The notes below the pieces were generated by a model. That model was not told the DNA's origin, did not search any database, and saw only the letters and a list, made by a program, of their open reading frames with translations. The translations under genes were made by a program, and so were the position numbers. Source: Lates calcarifer (lineage: Eukaryota; Chordata; Actinopteri; Centropomidae). From it: a stretch of DNA of 64,000 nt. Location of the stretch: NCBI RefSeq assembly GCF_001640805.2, contig NC_066838.1:18472749-18536748 (forward strand), written 5' to 3'. Below are positions 36,264 to 47,400 of this stretch, one piece after another. Position 1 is the first letter of the stretch. Every line of letters starts with the position of its first letter.

Positions 36264-36725
36264 TCACCAAATTGACACTTTGATGTGGTTGGAAACCTCC
36301 CAAACGGCAGCAGTCTTCTTCATGCCGTTCTTGGTTGCGAATTTGGCCACAGCTCCCAGAATCTTCCCTTCATTAATATGAGGCTGGCGTGCCAAGACTC
36401 CTTGCTGTGCTACTGTATAAGCTGAGGGTTCAATCTTTAAGTGCACATCTCCACCGGAGCGGTTTGGATCATGTGACTTGTCGGCAGCTTCATACATGGG
36501 TTGGATGTGAATGCTGTGACATTTTTGAATTGAATTCCTGATTGGTGACAGGTGGCACTGATCCTGCAAATGAGTGAAAAGCTTCAAGACATCAGACAAG
36601 AGCAGATCATCTCCCACTATGTCAGGTGCAGTTGATGATACTGTAGTAATGTTGAGCTTCACCTCTGTAAAGACAGAAAGGCTGCACATAGATATATTCA
36701 CATAAATTCCCACAATGATATACAA
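36264..36725 (-). other. Intronic minus-strand ORF of unknown function
   Basis: An open frame of 153 codons inside the iqsec1 intron. On the minus strand a good acceptor (tttctgtctttacag) ends at about 36,668. The downstream part encodes about 133 residues to a stop, including SSTAPDIVGDDLLLSDVLK and the C-terminal stretch GKILGAVAKFATKNGMKKTA followed by AVWEVS. The last piece has the spacing of a helix-turn-helix of the 'vAkyA.enG...Aar.f.vs' kind seen in some transposases, but this is faint. A TTTATT on + (AATAAA on minus) lies near 35,857. It could be a terminal exon of a nested gene, a domesticated or decayed transposase, or chance. I do not recognise the protein. Confidence 0.3.
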
Positions 36726-38377
36726 GGAGAATTTAGGATTCAGGATTACGAGTTAATTAGAAGATATTTAATTGGACATTTGTTAAATGCTCTGTATTGC
36801 TCAGTTAGATGATACAATTTTTAAATAAATTATCAGCTTTGAAATTTGGCTTGTTTATTGAATACTTCAATAAATGGTGGATTTTAATACTAATCTCTCA
36901 AATTAATTTTACAGGTGAAAATAAAGCACACTTTTTGCAAATTCTCTTTTTAATTAAAATGTTTTCTCCCCATTCATATTTTAGTTTGCCAAATTATTAT
37001 TTATTTAGCACTCATGGGTGCATTTTTTTGTTTTTTTTCGGCTGAAATTGGCTGATTAGCTGGGGATGCACCAAAAGCTCTTATTGGTTATCACACACAG
37101 TCTCAGATGAACCCATCAGCACAAGAACAGGTAGCACAGCAGCAGTCAGAGCTCTTGTTAGATCTCACTGCAGATCAGCAGTGGTTCCACCACAGAGCTA
37201 CGTTCATTAACAACATATATAAAAACTATAAAAACAGGCCATACGCTAATCACCAGATAAGTGCAGCTTGTCCTATATACATGAATGAATTCTGCTCCTG
37301 CGCTGTGGGAGCATGCTGAGGCACTGTGTTTTGTAGCTACTTATGGAAGCAAAGAAAGGTTGAAAGGATTCGAGTCTTATGAGGAACTGAATATCTTACC
37401 GTAAAATGTAATCACTACAGAATATATCATGAAATAAAAATATCACTGAATTTATAGCATTGAAATATTTCTTTTGATTTATGTGTTTCAAACTCCCACT
37501 TTGAAAGTTACAGTAGGTAATTTAAAGTTGTGTGATTTCAAAAAGATGATATTAAGCTTTTTTTTCCTCACAAATTTGGATAGAACATATAAGTATCAAT
37601 TATTCAAAATATTATAATCAGATCAGATTTAGTCAGTAATTTTCAGATCTGAAAATTAAAATCAAGCTAAAAATTAAAATCAAATTAGATTAGTGAAAAT
37701 TCAGATGCAAAATTCAAACTTGAAATTGCAAAATGTAAAATGGGAAAGAGTGAATTCATCTCATATTCATTCAGATAGATGGGCTTTCAGGTAAATGCTA
37801 TGATTTTAAATGTAAGTGTTTGGTATTCAGTTGGTCATAAAATTCAAATTATTATGGCCTTTCCTTGCCTCCATACTAAGCTTCACTATACTGAATGTAG
37901 CTGTTAGCCTCAGTGAAAACGTACTGTATGCCACTGCCTCTATTGCTTCCCCTATTATATGGATATATATGAGCATCTCTGTGTAAATATTCAGCAGCAT
38001 CTCTTTAAAATGAAGCAGAAGCCAGTTTCAAATTGCTGTGAGCATTACTGTGAATTTCCCTATCAGTCACATGGTTTATCTTGGCACCGAGTCCCCTTTT
38101 GTATTGGAGCTGAAAGCTGTTTGAAATCACTACAACTGCCAGCACAGCACTCTGCTGACAACACACAGCAGACTTACAGTTGCTTACATCTCTCACCCTG
38201 TTAATATGCCACACCATGACACAAGTGAGCCTGACTGTTTTAAAATTTTGTGTGTTACATGGCTTGGTAGGTTTCATTATCATTAATAATGGAAAAGCCA
38301 CTGAACTTGGCACAGGCGCTATAAATAAATAAGCCCTGCTCCCGAAGGATTGCAATGCACTGGTTTGATAGAAGTTT

Positions 38378-38380
<3 letters not shown>

Positions 38381-38422
<42 letters not shown>
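38381..38422. repeat. (TG)n microsatellite
   Basis: About 21 uninterrupted TG units. Confidence 0.95.
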
Positions 38423-38423
<1 letters not shown>

Positions 38424-40965
38424 AGAGGGATATTGGCCCTGTCGGTGAGGTGTTGGGGGGGGATTATTCTCATACACACAACGTGGCTAATGAGAGAGGA
38501 ATAACAACATGGCTGTGTTTAATTGGTCTGCTGTTCTATAATCAGAATGGATGGCTTCATTCAGATGTGATTAGAACCTGGGTGAGATAGGCAGGCAGGC
38601 ACTCAACAACCTCAGTGACCTGCTTTTTTATTGGATTGTTCTTCACTGAATGTCTGATGATAAGATGTTCGCCCACTCCCTGATGTACTTTTGTACAGCA
38701 GTCATTCATAAACCCAGACCAGCACATGACAAAAGCCTACAGCTGATGAGTAGTCTGACACTTTATCACACCAATTGCAATTCGACTCGAGGATGAGAGC
38801 GCTCTTGTCGGCTACTGAGCAGTTTTTGAAAGTCCATTTGTGCTCCTGTTATTTATGCCTGTATACTTTTGATGGATGGCAGTTGTTTTATGTGGAGCAT
38901 CTGAAACAGAGAGGCTAATTGAAATTTCATATTGTTTGTGCTGGTATATGCATGGCTGTGGGCTCCCTGAGCGGTCTTTTTTTTTTTTTTTTGGTCCGAT
39001 GCATACATAGGCCAGAGTAGCTTGTCAGGGAACTGCAGTATAGTGACTGACTGGAGATATTCTGGAGAGCTTCGACAGGGTCTGTGGCTTTTATTTTGCT
39101 ATAACAATCCACAGAGATTTGGGGAAACAGAGAGGCTGGGATTATAAAACCCTGCCATTATTGTAGAGATGACAATGAAGAGAATAAAGCTTTGCTGGGC
39201 CGTTGTTATGGAGGTTAAAACCTCTCTAAGAGTGTGTCTCTAAAGAACTAATAAGCAAAGTGTTTCCAATCAATTTAAACATTAATTCAGGCCAACTTGT
39301 CATTGTAAAGGATTGTGGGATCATTTATAAATCACAATGACATGCTACAAGAATTACCATACACTTTTAAATAGGAGCAAAGAAACTGCACTCATGCAAC
39401 ATCTTTTGCTTTTAACAGATGATTTATTTGGTGAAGTAGCTTTGGAGCTGCAGTTTTCTACCTGCAGGCAGGACATCTCTCTAAAACAGCACAATGTGTG
39501 GACTGAACTGTACTTAATCCACACAGAAATTTAACCTAAAAAGAGCTGGTTGGTCTTCTGTTGCAGTGATAGTACGTGTCAGGGCAGTCCAGCTGATATT
39601 TGTGTGCGGGGACGAGAGGTGACAGTGCCGTGTTTCAGGACCGGTCTAGTGCTGTCTCTCACCCTCAGCTGGCACTCTCCACAGGGATCGCACAAACCTA
39701 TCGTCTTCTCTCATGTCCTTCACCATCTCTTGTTGCCATGGAGAGCGATGCTTAACTTCAATTGGCAGGACATGGAGCCTACTGCTTTTGTCCTTGTGCG
39801 AGTCCCCTCCGACTGAGCAAAACTGTATTTCAGGTCTTGATCAGGCATTGTTCATAAACAGCTTCTCTCCACAGGAATTAAGCAAAACGCAGCATGTTTT
39901 GGTGAAAGAAAGCAAAGACAATGAATGACATTTTTTTTTTAAGTCGTAGAACATCTCTCCCTGGTGGAAAAGAACTGCCATTTTTTAATGAACTGTGGGT
40001 GTTTGTGCATGAGTCATTGCACTGACAGGTCTGGAATAAGGTCTGAGACTCTGCAGCACTATCAGAGTAACTAATGGCAGACGCAAAGAAAATTCTGACT
40101 AATTCAAGGTTCACTTCTCCCAACTCAGCCAGAGCAGAGACATTAGCATTTTTGAAATTAATAATTCATTATGCCGAAACAGCAGCAAATAGCAGCAGCC
40201 ATGACACAATTAGCCACTGATATTACACACGGCCTCAGTGAGGGATTTTTTATACAGAGGCTGAGTACAAGCTGTGTCAAAGAATGAAGGATAATTATGT
40301 TTTTTGGTACAGATGCTATTACAAAATGCATGACTGTGATTTAAAGGAGGAACTCAAGTCTTATGCAATATTTGGAATATGATTTTATTTGGCTGGACAA
40401 TTAACATTCCTTTTAATATATGCATATGCAGAGTTTGCCTGTAGGACTGTCATTATAAGCTTGATGGCATTCTGTATGGAGCCAAATGTAGCTTTATATT
40501 TTTGATGAAGACCTCAGTCTTGAGAGAGATAGGAGGATTGTTGGTGTTTGACTGTTGAAGTTGACAGCCCGAGAAATGTGCCCGGACTGTCATTAGACAA
40601 CCAGCCCAAAGGTGGTACGGCTCAGTGAAAACCTTTCACAAACAACAGATGAGAAAGAAATGTCTCTGCAGATATGGTGTCCAGTGGAGGGGGATGAGAC
40701 ATTTCTGAACAATGATCAGAGGAGGACAAAACTGCTTCAGTTGCAGTACACCAAGCACAAAAAAACGACCCCATGTGTAACCATTTCTTTTTTATGATAA
40801 TCCAGGTTGGGTTCTTTTCTTCCTAAATTGTAACATGTTCCCATTTCTTTTGCAAGTGGTATGATTCATTTTATGTTTTTCTTTGTGGCTGCCACTGGTC
40901 ATAGAACCAAAAAACATAAACTGTTATTTTGGAAACAAACAAAACAAACAGACATGTATGGTGAA

Positions 40966-41508
40966 TACGGCTGGTCGATAAAACGATAACAATATATATC
41001 GCGATCTAACTTTTCTTCGATCGGTCCATAACATTGTTGATTGTCCTTTCTTGCAACTAGCATACTGCTCTCACCTGACACCGGAGTGGAGAGAATCGGA
41101 GCGACTCACACTGCTTGTGTCGTGCTGTCGCTCTGCCCTCCGTTTCCATCAAGTATCTAACTCCACAGTTAGTTTGGAGTTTGGTCATTTTAAGACAAGA
41201 TGTGGTTGTAAAGTTTACAGCCTGTTGCTTTGTTGCTCCTGCAGTGCTGTGTGTGTGAACTGTGAGGCAGCTAAAAAAAAGTGTAACAACTCGTCCACTG
41301 ACATTCTGTGAGTTGAATCAGGGTCTTCCCGAATGATGCATCAAATAGTCAACATTTTGTAGGCAGCCCTAAAATTGACCTTATGGTATCTTCATATCTC
41401 TCTTAGGAGTAAAAAGGAAACTTAAACTTTGACAGAAATAGTAATTTGATTTATATATGAAAAATCATATTGTGATATGATTTCCTCTCATATCACCCAG
41501 GCCTAATG
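40966..41508. mobile_element. hAT-like non-autonomous element (composite)
   Basis: Starts ggctggtcgataaaacgata with atatatatcgcgat, and ends with tgatatgatttcctctcata then tcacccaggcct. These ends match the inverted-repeat style of the common fish element that starts ggctgggcgatat. The interior includes an ordinary-looking insert and a second element end (ggcagcccta at about 41,361). No transposase seen. Confidence 0.5.
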
Positions 41509-41629
41509 GTGACATATAAAATGCATATTTATAGTTTGCCAAAAATATATTGGGTTATATAATTCAGGCCTCCATCTTGTAATACTACTTTGTGATTGTG
41601 AGTCCCTGTAGTGTCCAGTCTGCCCTTAA

Positions 41630-41733
41630 TCCAACAGGAGAGAAAAAAGTCGCACTCACAACTTTTCTTCCAGACTGTTAATGCTAACATTGGCTATGTA
41701 GCAATAGCAAAAACTACCATACAGCACCTTTAA
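41630..41733. mobile_element. Inverted partial copy of the TTAAAGG MITE
   Basis: Read on the minus strand from 41,733 it begins ttaaaggtgctgtatggtag and continues to gttagcattaacag. This parallels base for base, with scattered changes, the left part of the element at 27,424-27,782. Confidence 0.6.
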
Positions 41734-42291
41734 ACATGGGTATTGTGAAAAAGATAGCACAGACCTTGTAGCTTATAAAAAAGGATGAAATTTTAAATTT
41801 AAAAAAAAAAAACTTCACAAGGCAGTGAAGATAGAGATGTTTGTTTCTGACATCACAGAAGTGCATGAGGCTTTTCAAATCATTCTGTAGTTTCATTTGC
41901 AGGCTGTGTAACAGTAATGTGAAAAAAAATTGCATGATATGCAGTGTAATAAGTTATTGTTATGCATCTCAAGCAAGACGATCAAGTTTTTACAAATTTG
42001 AAAGCCAGGCTGTACAGAAAGACAGCAGGAAAGACACATTCAGATCACACAGACTGATGTGGTCTTTTAAGTAGTATATTTTACAGTACTCTTCTGAAAT
42101 TGTGAAAAATGAAGTACACAGAGGTAAAAGCACCAAAGTCACAAACCCCCAGTGGGAACCCTCAGAGGAAAAATGAATGATTTTTCATTCAGAGCAGTCA
42201 CTTCACATTGAAGGGTTTGTTTCATATCTGCCCTTCTGTGTCGACAGTCTGATAAGTGTGTCCTGTTGTAATACAGTTTGTCCTTCTGTAG

Positions 42292-42336
42292 GAGACATGC
42301 CTCCCTACCTGTCGAAGTCACAGAGAATCCTGGGAG
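42292..42336 (+). other. Weak candidate cassette exon, 45 nt
   Basis: Acceptor gtccttctgtag and donor gag|GTTAGT frame 45 bases that are open in phase 2 and leave in phase 2 (RHASLPVEVTENPG). With about 39 kb of intron around it, such a pairing can easily arise by chance. Confidence 0.12.
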
Positions 42337-43689
42337 GTTAGTGTCTGCGGGCTGCAGAAGAGTCATCCCCTGCCGCAAGTGGAAGTCAGCTTCCTTTGGG
42401 TACAGTAAGATGTTATTTTTACGATTGTGTGCTTAATGTTTAGCCTGTCCCATGAACACCACAGCATTGCCAGCACCGTGGCAGGGAATGTTTTCCTTGT
42501 CTTGCTCTTGCCTCGTTAATGTTTAAAAGTCATCACAGCTGATGTCAGTGCCCTGCTAATTAGCCTTTCTGTGGCAGATGCACTGGTCGTAACAGCTTGA
42601 CAGCTGCAAACTTTGCTGCGTCCTAATGTTTTGAGTCTTTGCAGCTGCTCTCCAATCATCAGCTTTTTATGACACAGCAGTTTTGGTGCTGCACTGTTTG
42701 TTTTCATGATGTGTACATTGAACTTGAGTGGCCAAATGCACTGCGAGAGGAGGTCATTAAGCTCAGCCTTAATGACATATGATCCCTGCAAGTATGAGCC
42801 TTCGTTGCTGCTCACCCATTAGCCTTTGCTGAGCTTGGAGCTTGAGAGAGCTTCTCAACAAACGAGAGAGAGAGAGAGACGAGTGCACAGTCACATCGGT
42901 GGGACAGACTTAGGGGGCTTCAAAAGGCTGGAAAGAGTTTCAAAGACGCCTCCTACTGCTGTGTGCTTCATCATCAAAAAGCAATGTGCGCCTAATCCAT
43001 AGCCCACTTTTGGCTCATGTGCAGGCCAAAAATAAATCCCAGTGCATAGTGGGAACATATTCTATTTTTAAAGAGCAGTGTTCAGAAGTTTTTGATGAGT
43101 AGGAACATCTGTGGGTTGTTTTTAGACTTTGGTAATGTTGCAGAGATGAGGAATTTGCTGTTTTCTTGCTGATTAATACCTCACTCATTTGCGCTCTCTC
43201 TATTTGTCTCTGTGTGATTGTTGCTCTGTAAGTAATTTTCAAGCACAGCTGAAAGCTAATAGGTTAAATGGATCATGACTGTAAACAAGATGATGGCTGT
43301 GTTTAGAGGTTGATTGTTTTCCTCTCCAGCTCAGCAGCATTGTTTGCTTGTGTTTAGGCTCAGCCATCTTGCACAGACGCACTGTTGCAATCAACTAATT
43401 ACCAAATGATGACGGTACAAGTGAACATGCCCCCGTCAAAAATACCTGATTGTTTTGACTGTGTAGATTTATTTCAGAAGCATGCTTTATTGCTGAGCTC
43501 CAGGGGAAAGCATTAAATTAGAGAAATTAATTTCTCTTGATCTTTCCCTTCATTTGGAGAATATTCTGTGTCAAACATCAGTGGAGGTTCAGTCATTATC
43601 TTGGTCCTGCTTATTCTACATTTCTGGGCAGTTTGAAGGATGACAATGAATGTGAGTGGGCAGTGCAAACACTGAATGCATGCCCTCAA

Positions 43690-43990
43690 CGCAAGGGTCA
43701 CACCCACACAAACACATCCTTGTACATCCATCTTTGTGGGGACCCATCACCGACATAATGCATTCCCTAGCCCCTTACCTTACAACTGATTCACAACTGA
43801 ATTCCCAACGCTTACCCTAACTCTTACTTATTTATAAGCCTGCCCCTAAAACCAAGTCTTAACCCTCTGACAGCCATTTAAACTTAACCCCATGATGCTG
43901 TGGGACCCCACAAGTACAGTGGGTTCCCAGTTTTCTGACCCCACAAATATAGTAAAACAACACACAACACACACATTCATACTTGTACCC
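43690..43990. repeat. 'Tgtggggaccc' dispersed fish repeat
   Basis: The phrases tttgtggggacccatcaccg, acataatgcattccctagcc, aaccaagtcttaaccctctg and tgggaccccacaagtacagt occur in the order of a well-known teleost repeat with telomere-like ccctaa stretches. Its two ends (tgtggggacc and ggtccccaca-like) are inverted. Confidence 0.75.
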
Positions 43991-44265
43991 ACACTCACCA
44001 CAAATCTTAAGTGACACAGCTGATAGAAATTTTTTGAGTTACTGTATGCAGTGCATCACTGCATAACTCAAACTGAAAGCAAGCAGCTATCACAAAGGCC
44101 TTGGTTACAGGACACTGTTTTTCCTCTAGCCAGACAGGAAGCTCACTTGACATGACTTGACAAAGGTCCTGGGCCAGATTTGAACTCAGGATGTTGCAGT
44201 TATGTGGTACGCACTGTGGACCACTGAAGTTGCCAGAAAACAACAACATATTTCACATCACCATA

Positions 44266-44301
44266 CCCCCCCCCCCCCCCCCCCAAAAAAAAAAAAAAAA
44301 A
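44266..44301. repeat. C19-A17 homopolymer junction
   Basis: Nineteen C directly followed by seventeen A. Such a run is a likely site of sequencing error or length change. Confidence 0.95.
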
Positions 44302-45570
44302 GGTTGGGTAATTACTCTCCGCTGAAGCAGTGTGGCTGTGTGAGGCTCTCGGTGAGTGATTGATCTCTGTGGCTGTATTTTTGTTTGTGTGGCACTAAAA
44401 GGGAAGGGAGGAAGTGAAATATTAATTATTATGCCATTTCAGAGGTTCTGTGCCGTGCCCTGCAGTATGCTGAATCACTCCACTCGTTTTAGATGTTTTG
44501 AATGAGCATATTGAAAAACTTGAATAAAAACTTTAATTACAGGAAGTGTTTGTAGTTGTAGCATTATTCTGTCTGAAACGTCTGTTGCGGAAAGAAAGTG
44601 TGACTTGCATTTAGTTATTGCAACCCAGTTTATTTTAAGCCTGTGTTATTTTCAGACAACGGTTAGATGCTATCGTTGTCTAAAAGTCTCAGTAATTCCT
44701 GCAGACTTTGGAGGCTCAGTTAAAAGAAGGTATTAGGAATTAATGGGGTAACTTTGGTGTTGAAGCAGTGTTGTTCACAGAGACCGGCTCACTCCACATG
44801 CTTAATGCCAGAGTTGGGCCGATCTCAAGGGACGACCGATCACATTCAGAGCAAGCAAAGCGGCTGTTAGACTGTAATAGCAGAAACACACCCAAGGGAT
44901 TGACTTGAATAGTTTGCTTCTGTTGTATATTTTTCTAAACCTCTCCTTCCTTCTTTGCAGTCTTCTTGTATTACTCTCTACCTCTTTTCTCCACGTCCTG
45001 CCTTCATTCACATGCAGAAGTGGCATTTTATCAGCTATAGTGCTACACAGACGCTCTAATAGCCTAGATTTTATAGCTTATTTCCTGCGCCTGAATGTGC
45101 ATATTTGAGTCAATGTAGTTAACTAATGATGCAGTTGTTGGACCGCTGGTTGTGGTGATTCTGCCACTAAGCCTGGTAAGCAGAGGGAGCGTAGAGTAAA
45201 TGAGCTCAGAACTGCAACAATAAGCCCACAAACCGTTCACTTCACTGCCACCAGAGTGGAATAGTCAACTCATCCAAATGTTTAGAGCACAAAAGGAAAC
45301 TTGTCCCACCAGCGTTTGTCACTGCTTGATTTATTTTGTATAATATAGGTGAAAAATGTTTTTCAGAAATGTTTTACTTGTTATAGTTCTGTATAAAGCC
45401 CCTTCAAACACACACAGCATAGAAATTGCAGAGAAGATGACGTTTAAAATCAGCAGTTTTTGGTTTAGCAGGCTTTTTTCAGAGTAGGCAACTTTAATGC
45501 ACAGATGAGTTTATCATGTGTCATATATGTAGTGTTTTATCATACTTGCAGTGTAGCCATGAACATCATT

Positions 45571-45911
45571 TAAAGCTGCACCTAATGATTACTGTCATTT
45601 TCAATTAATCTGTTTAATCTCTCCATTAATTCTATGAAATATAAAAAATAATGAAAAATGCCCATAAACAAGTTGCAAGAGCCCAAAGTGATGTCTTTAA
45701 ATGTCTTGTTTTTGTTTAACCAACAGTCCAAAGTGATATTTGAGTGACACAAAAAAAAAGCAGCAAATCTTCATATTTTAAAAGCTGGAGCCAGAGAATA
45801 TTTCCCCCTCGGATAAACAACCGTAACAATTAATCAATCATCAGAATTGTTGCCAATGAATTTTCTGTCACTCAAGTAATTTATTTGTTGACTCATTGTT
45901 TCAGCTGTGGC
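45571..45911. mobile_element. Dispersed 'ctgcaactaa...' inverted-repeat element, copy 3
   Basis: Begins aaagctgcacctaatgatta, has atgaaaaatgcccataaaca, aaccaacagtccaaagtgat and gctggagccagagaatattt, and ends cattgtttcagctgtgg. This is the fullest copy of the family in the window, with all inner landmarks. Confidence 0.75.
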
Positions 45912-47137
45912 TTCATTTAACTGACCAAATTGCATATGTTTTATCAAAAGAACGTGTCTCTAGGTTTGTCTTAACTGTGATTCTAAGCCTGAATTGGGGA
46001 CAAAATTCTGTTGGCTGTGGGATTCAGCATCTTGGGCAGTGAAATGTTTCTGTTCATGTGACTCACACATGATCACACAGTGTTGTCTTGACATGGCTAA
46101 ATTAGTGAGATGTAGCAGGTATGATAGTGCCTCTGGTGCAATGAAATATCTGATCCAGAACAGAGGTGGTAGATTGCCTGACCTCTGTCAGAATAACCCA
46201 CATCTAATCAACAAACATGTTCCTCAAGGTGTTTAATGTCCTTCCATTCTTGACTTGCCCGTGCTGCTTGCTAGCACAGTCAATCAGCAGCTGACAATAA
46301 AACCCCAGCCTGTAGAGCCCGGAGCAGAGAAGAGTGTGTGTGTGGGGGGGGGCTGGTAGCAAAATAAAATGGTAAGCATAAAAGAGGTAAATGTTAAAAC
46401 TGTGAAAAGTGATTTAATGAAATGAAATGAAATGAAAGAAGGTGAATTACTTTGAGAGATGAATTAGAAATCAGATACTTTATTAGTTGCCATTAGGTAC
46501 CACAATGACTGAAGTGCCAGTATAAGTAAAAGAGGTGAAAATAGCTTCCTGATCTGCTACACTCAGTCTGAATAGAAGGTTATGTTAAACTTAATTTTAC
46601 CTCAGCAGTGGAGTGCAAATAGTCACTAAACCATTATACATTGACTAAAACCATTATACATTGTTTCTAATGCATTGAAACTAGTGAGGTTACAATTCCT
46701 TTCAGTTGATTATGTAAGAGTCAAATTTATTAGAACTGTATTTTAACAAAACTAAAATATGGCTACATTTTGTATTCTGCATTTTCCTTGATTAGTTTAA
46801 CATACAACCTTTAATGTAAACAGATATCTAACTTATTATGTAACTATGCCAAACAATTAAGATATTCAAGGACATATTCATGTGTATGTGTGTTTTTGAT
46901 CACATTCTGAAACACATTAAAGAGAGTAAAGCAGGCGGTCAACCGAGACAGCGTAGTAAATCGAGAAGAAACTCCTGCCAGGAACCTGTACTTCCACCAA
47001 ACAAAGATGGATGGATGTGTTACCATTATACACCACAGGAGGTTTGTTGTCAGTGCGGTTGCAACTGAGTGGGTTTGTTTATACTCAGCTGGCTTTTTTC
47101 TTTTTTTAACTTTGTTTATATCCTCGCATGTACTAAG

Positions 47138-47400
47138 ACTGCAACTAACAAATTTCTTCATTATCGATTAATCTGACCGTTAATCAGACCATTTTCTTGA
47201 TTGATCGATTATCATTTGGTCTATGAAAGGTCATAGAATAGAGAAAAATGCCCTTCACGTTTTCCCAGACTACTTGTTGTCCAACTAACAGTCCAGAATC
47301 CAAGGATATTCAAGATCCAGAGACGTAAAACACAGTGGAGAAGATGAAGTTAGTGAAGTCAGAGGACTTTTGGCATTTCTGCAAGTTTAAGCTTATTGCA
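47138..47400. mobile_element. Dispersed 'ctgcaactaa...' inverted-repeat element, copy 4 (truncated)
   Basis: Begins gactgcaactaacaaatttc, then cattatcgattaatctgacc, aaaaatgcccttcacgtttt and ccaactaacagtccagaatc. The 3' inverted end is missing. Confidence 0.7.

Noticed and set aside
39550..39816. Plus-strand ORF of 88 codons in the intron
   Set aside because: Locally GC-richer and open, but the acceptor-like gttgcag is followed by an in-frame stop in two frames and no donor fits. Treated as chance.
42292..42336. 45-nt cassette-like segment treated as a real exon
   Set aside because: Listed only as a weak candidate; random acceptor-donor pairs of this quality are expected in 39 kb of intron.
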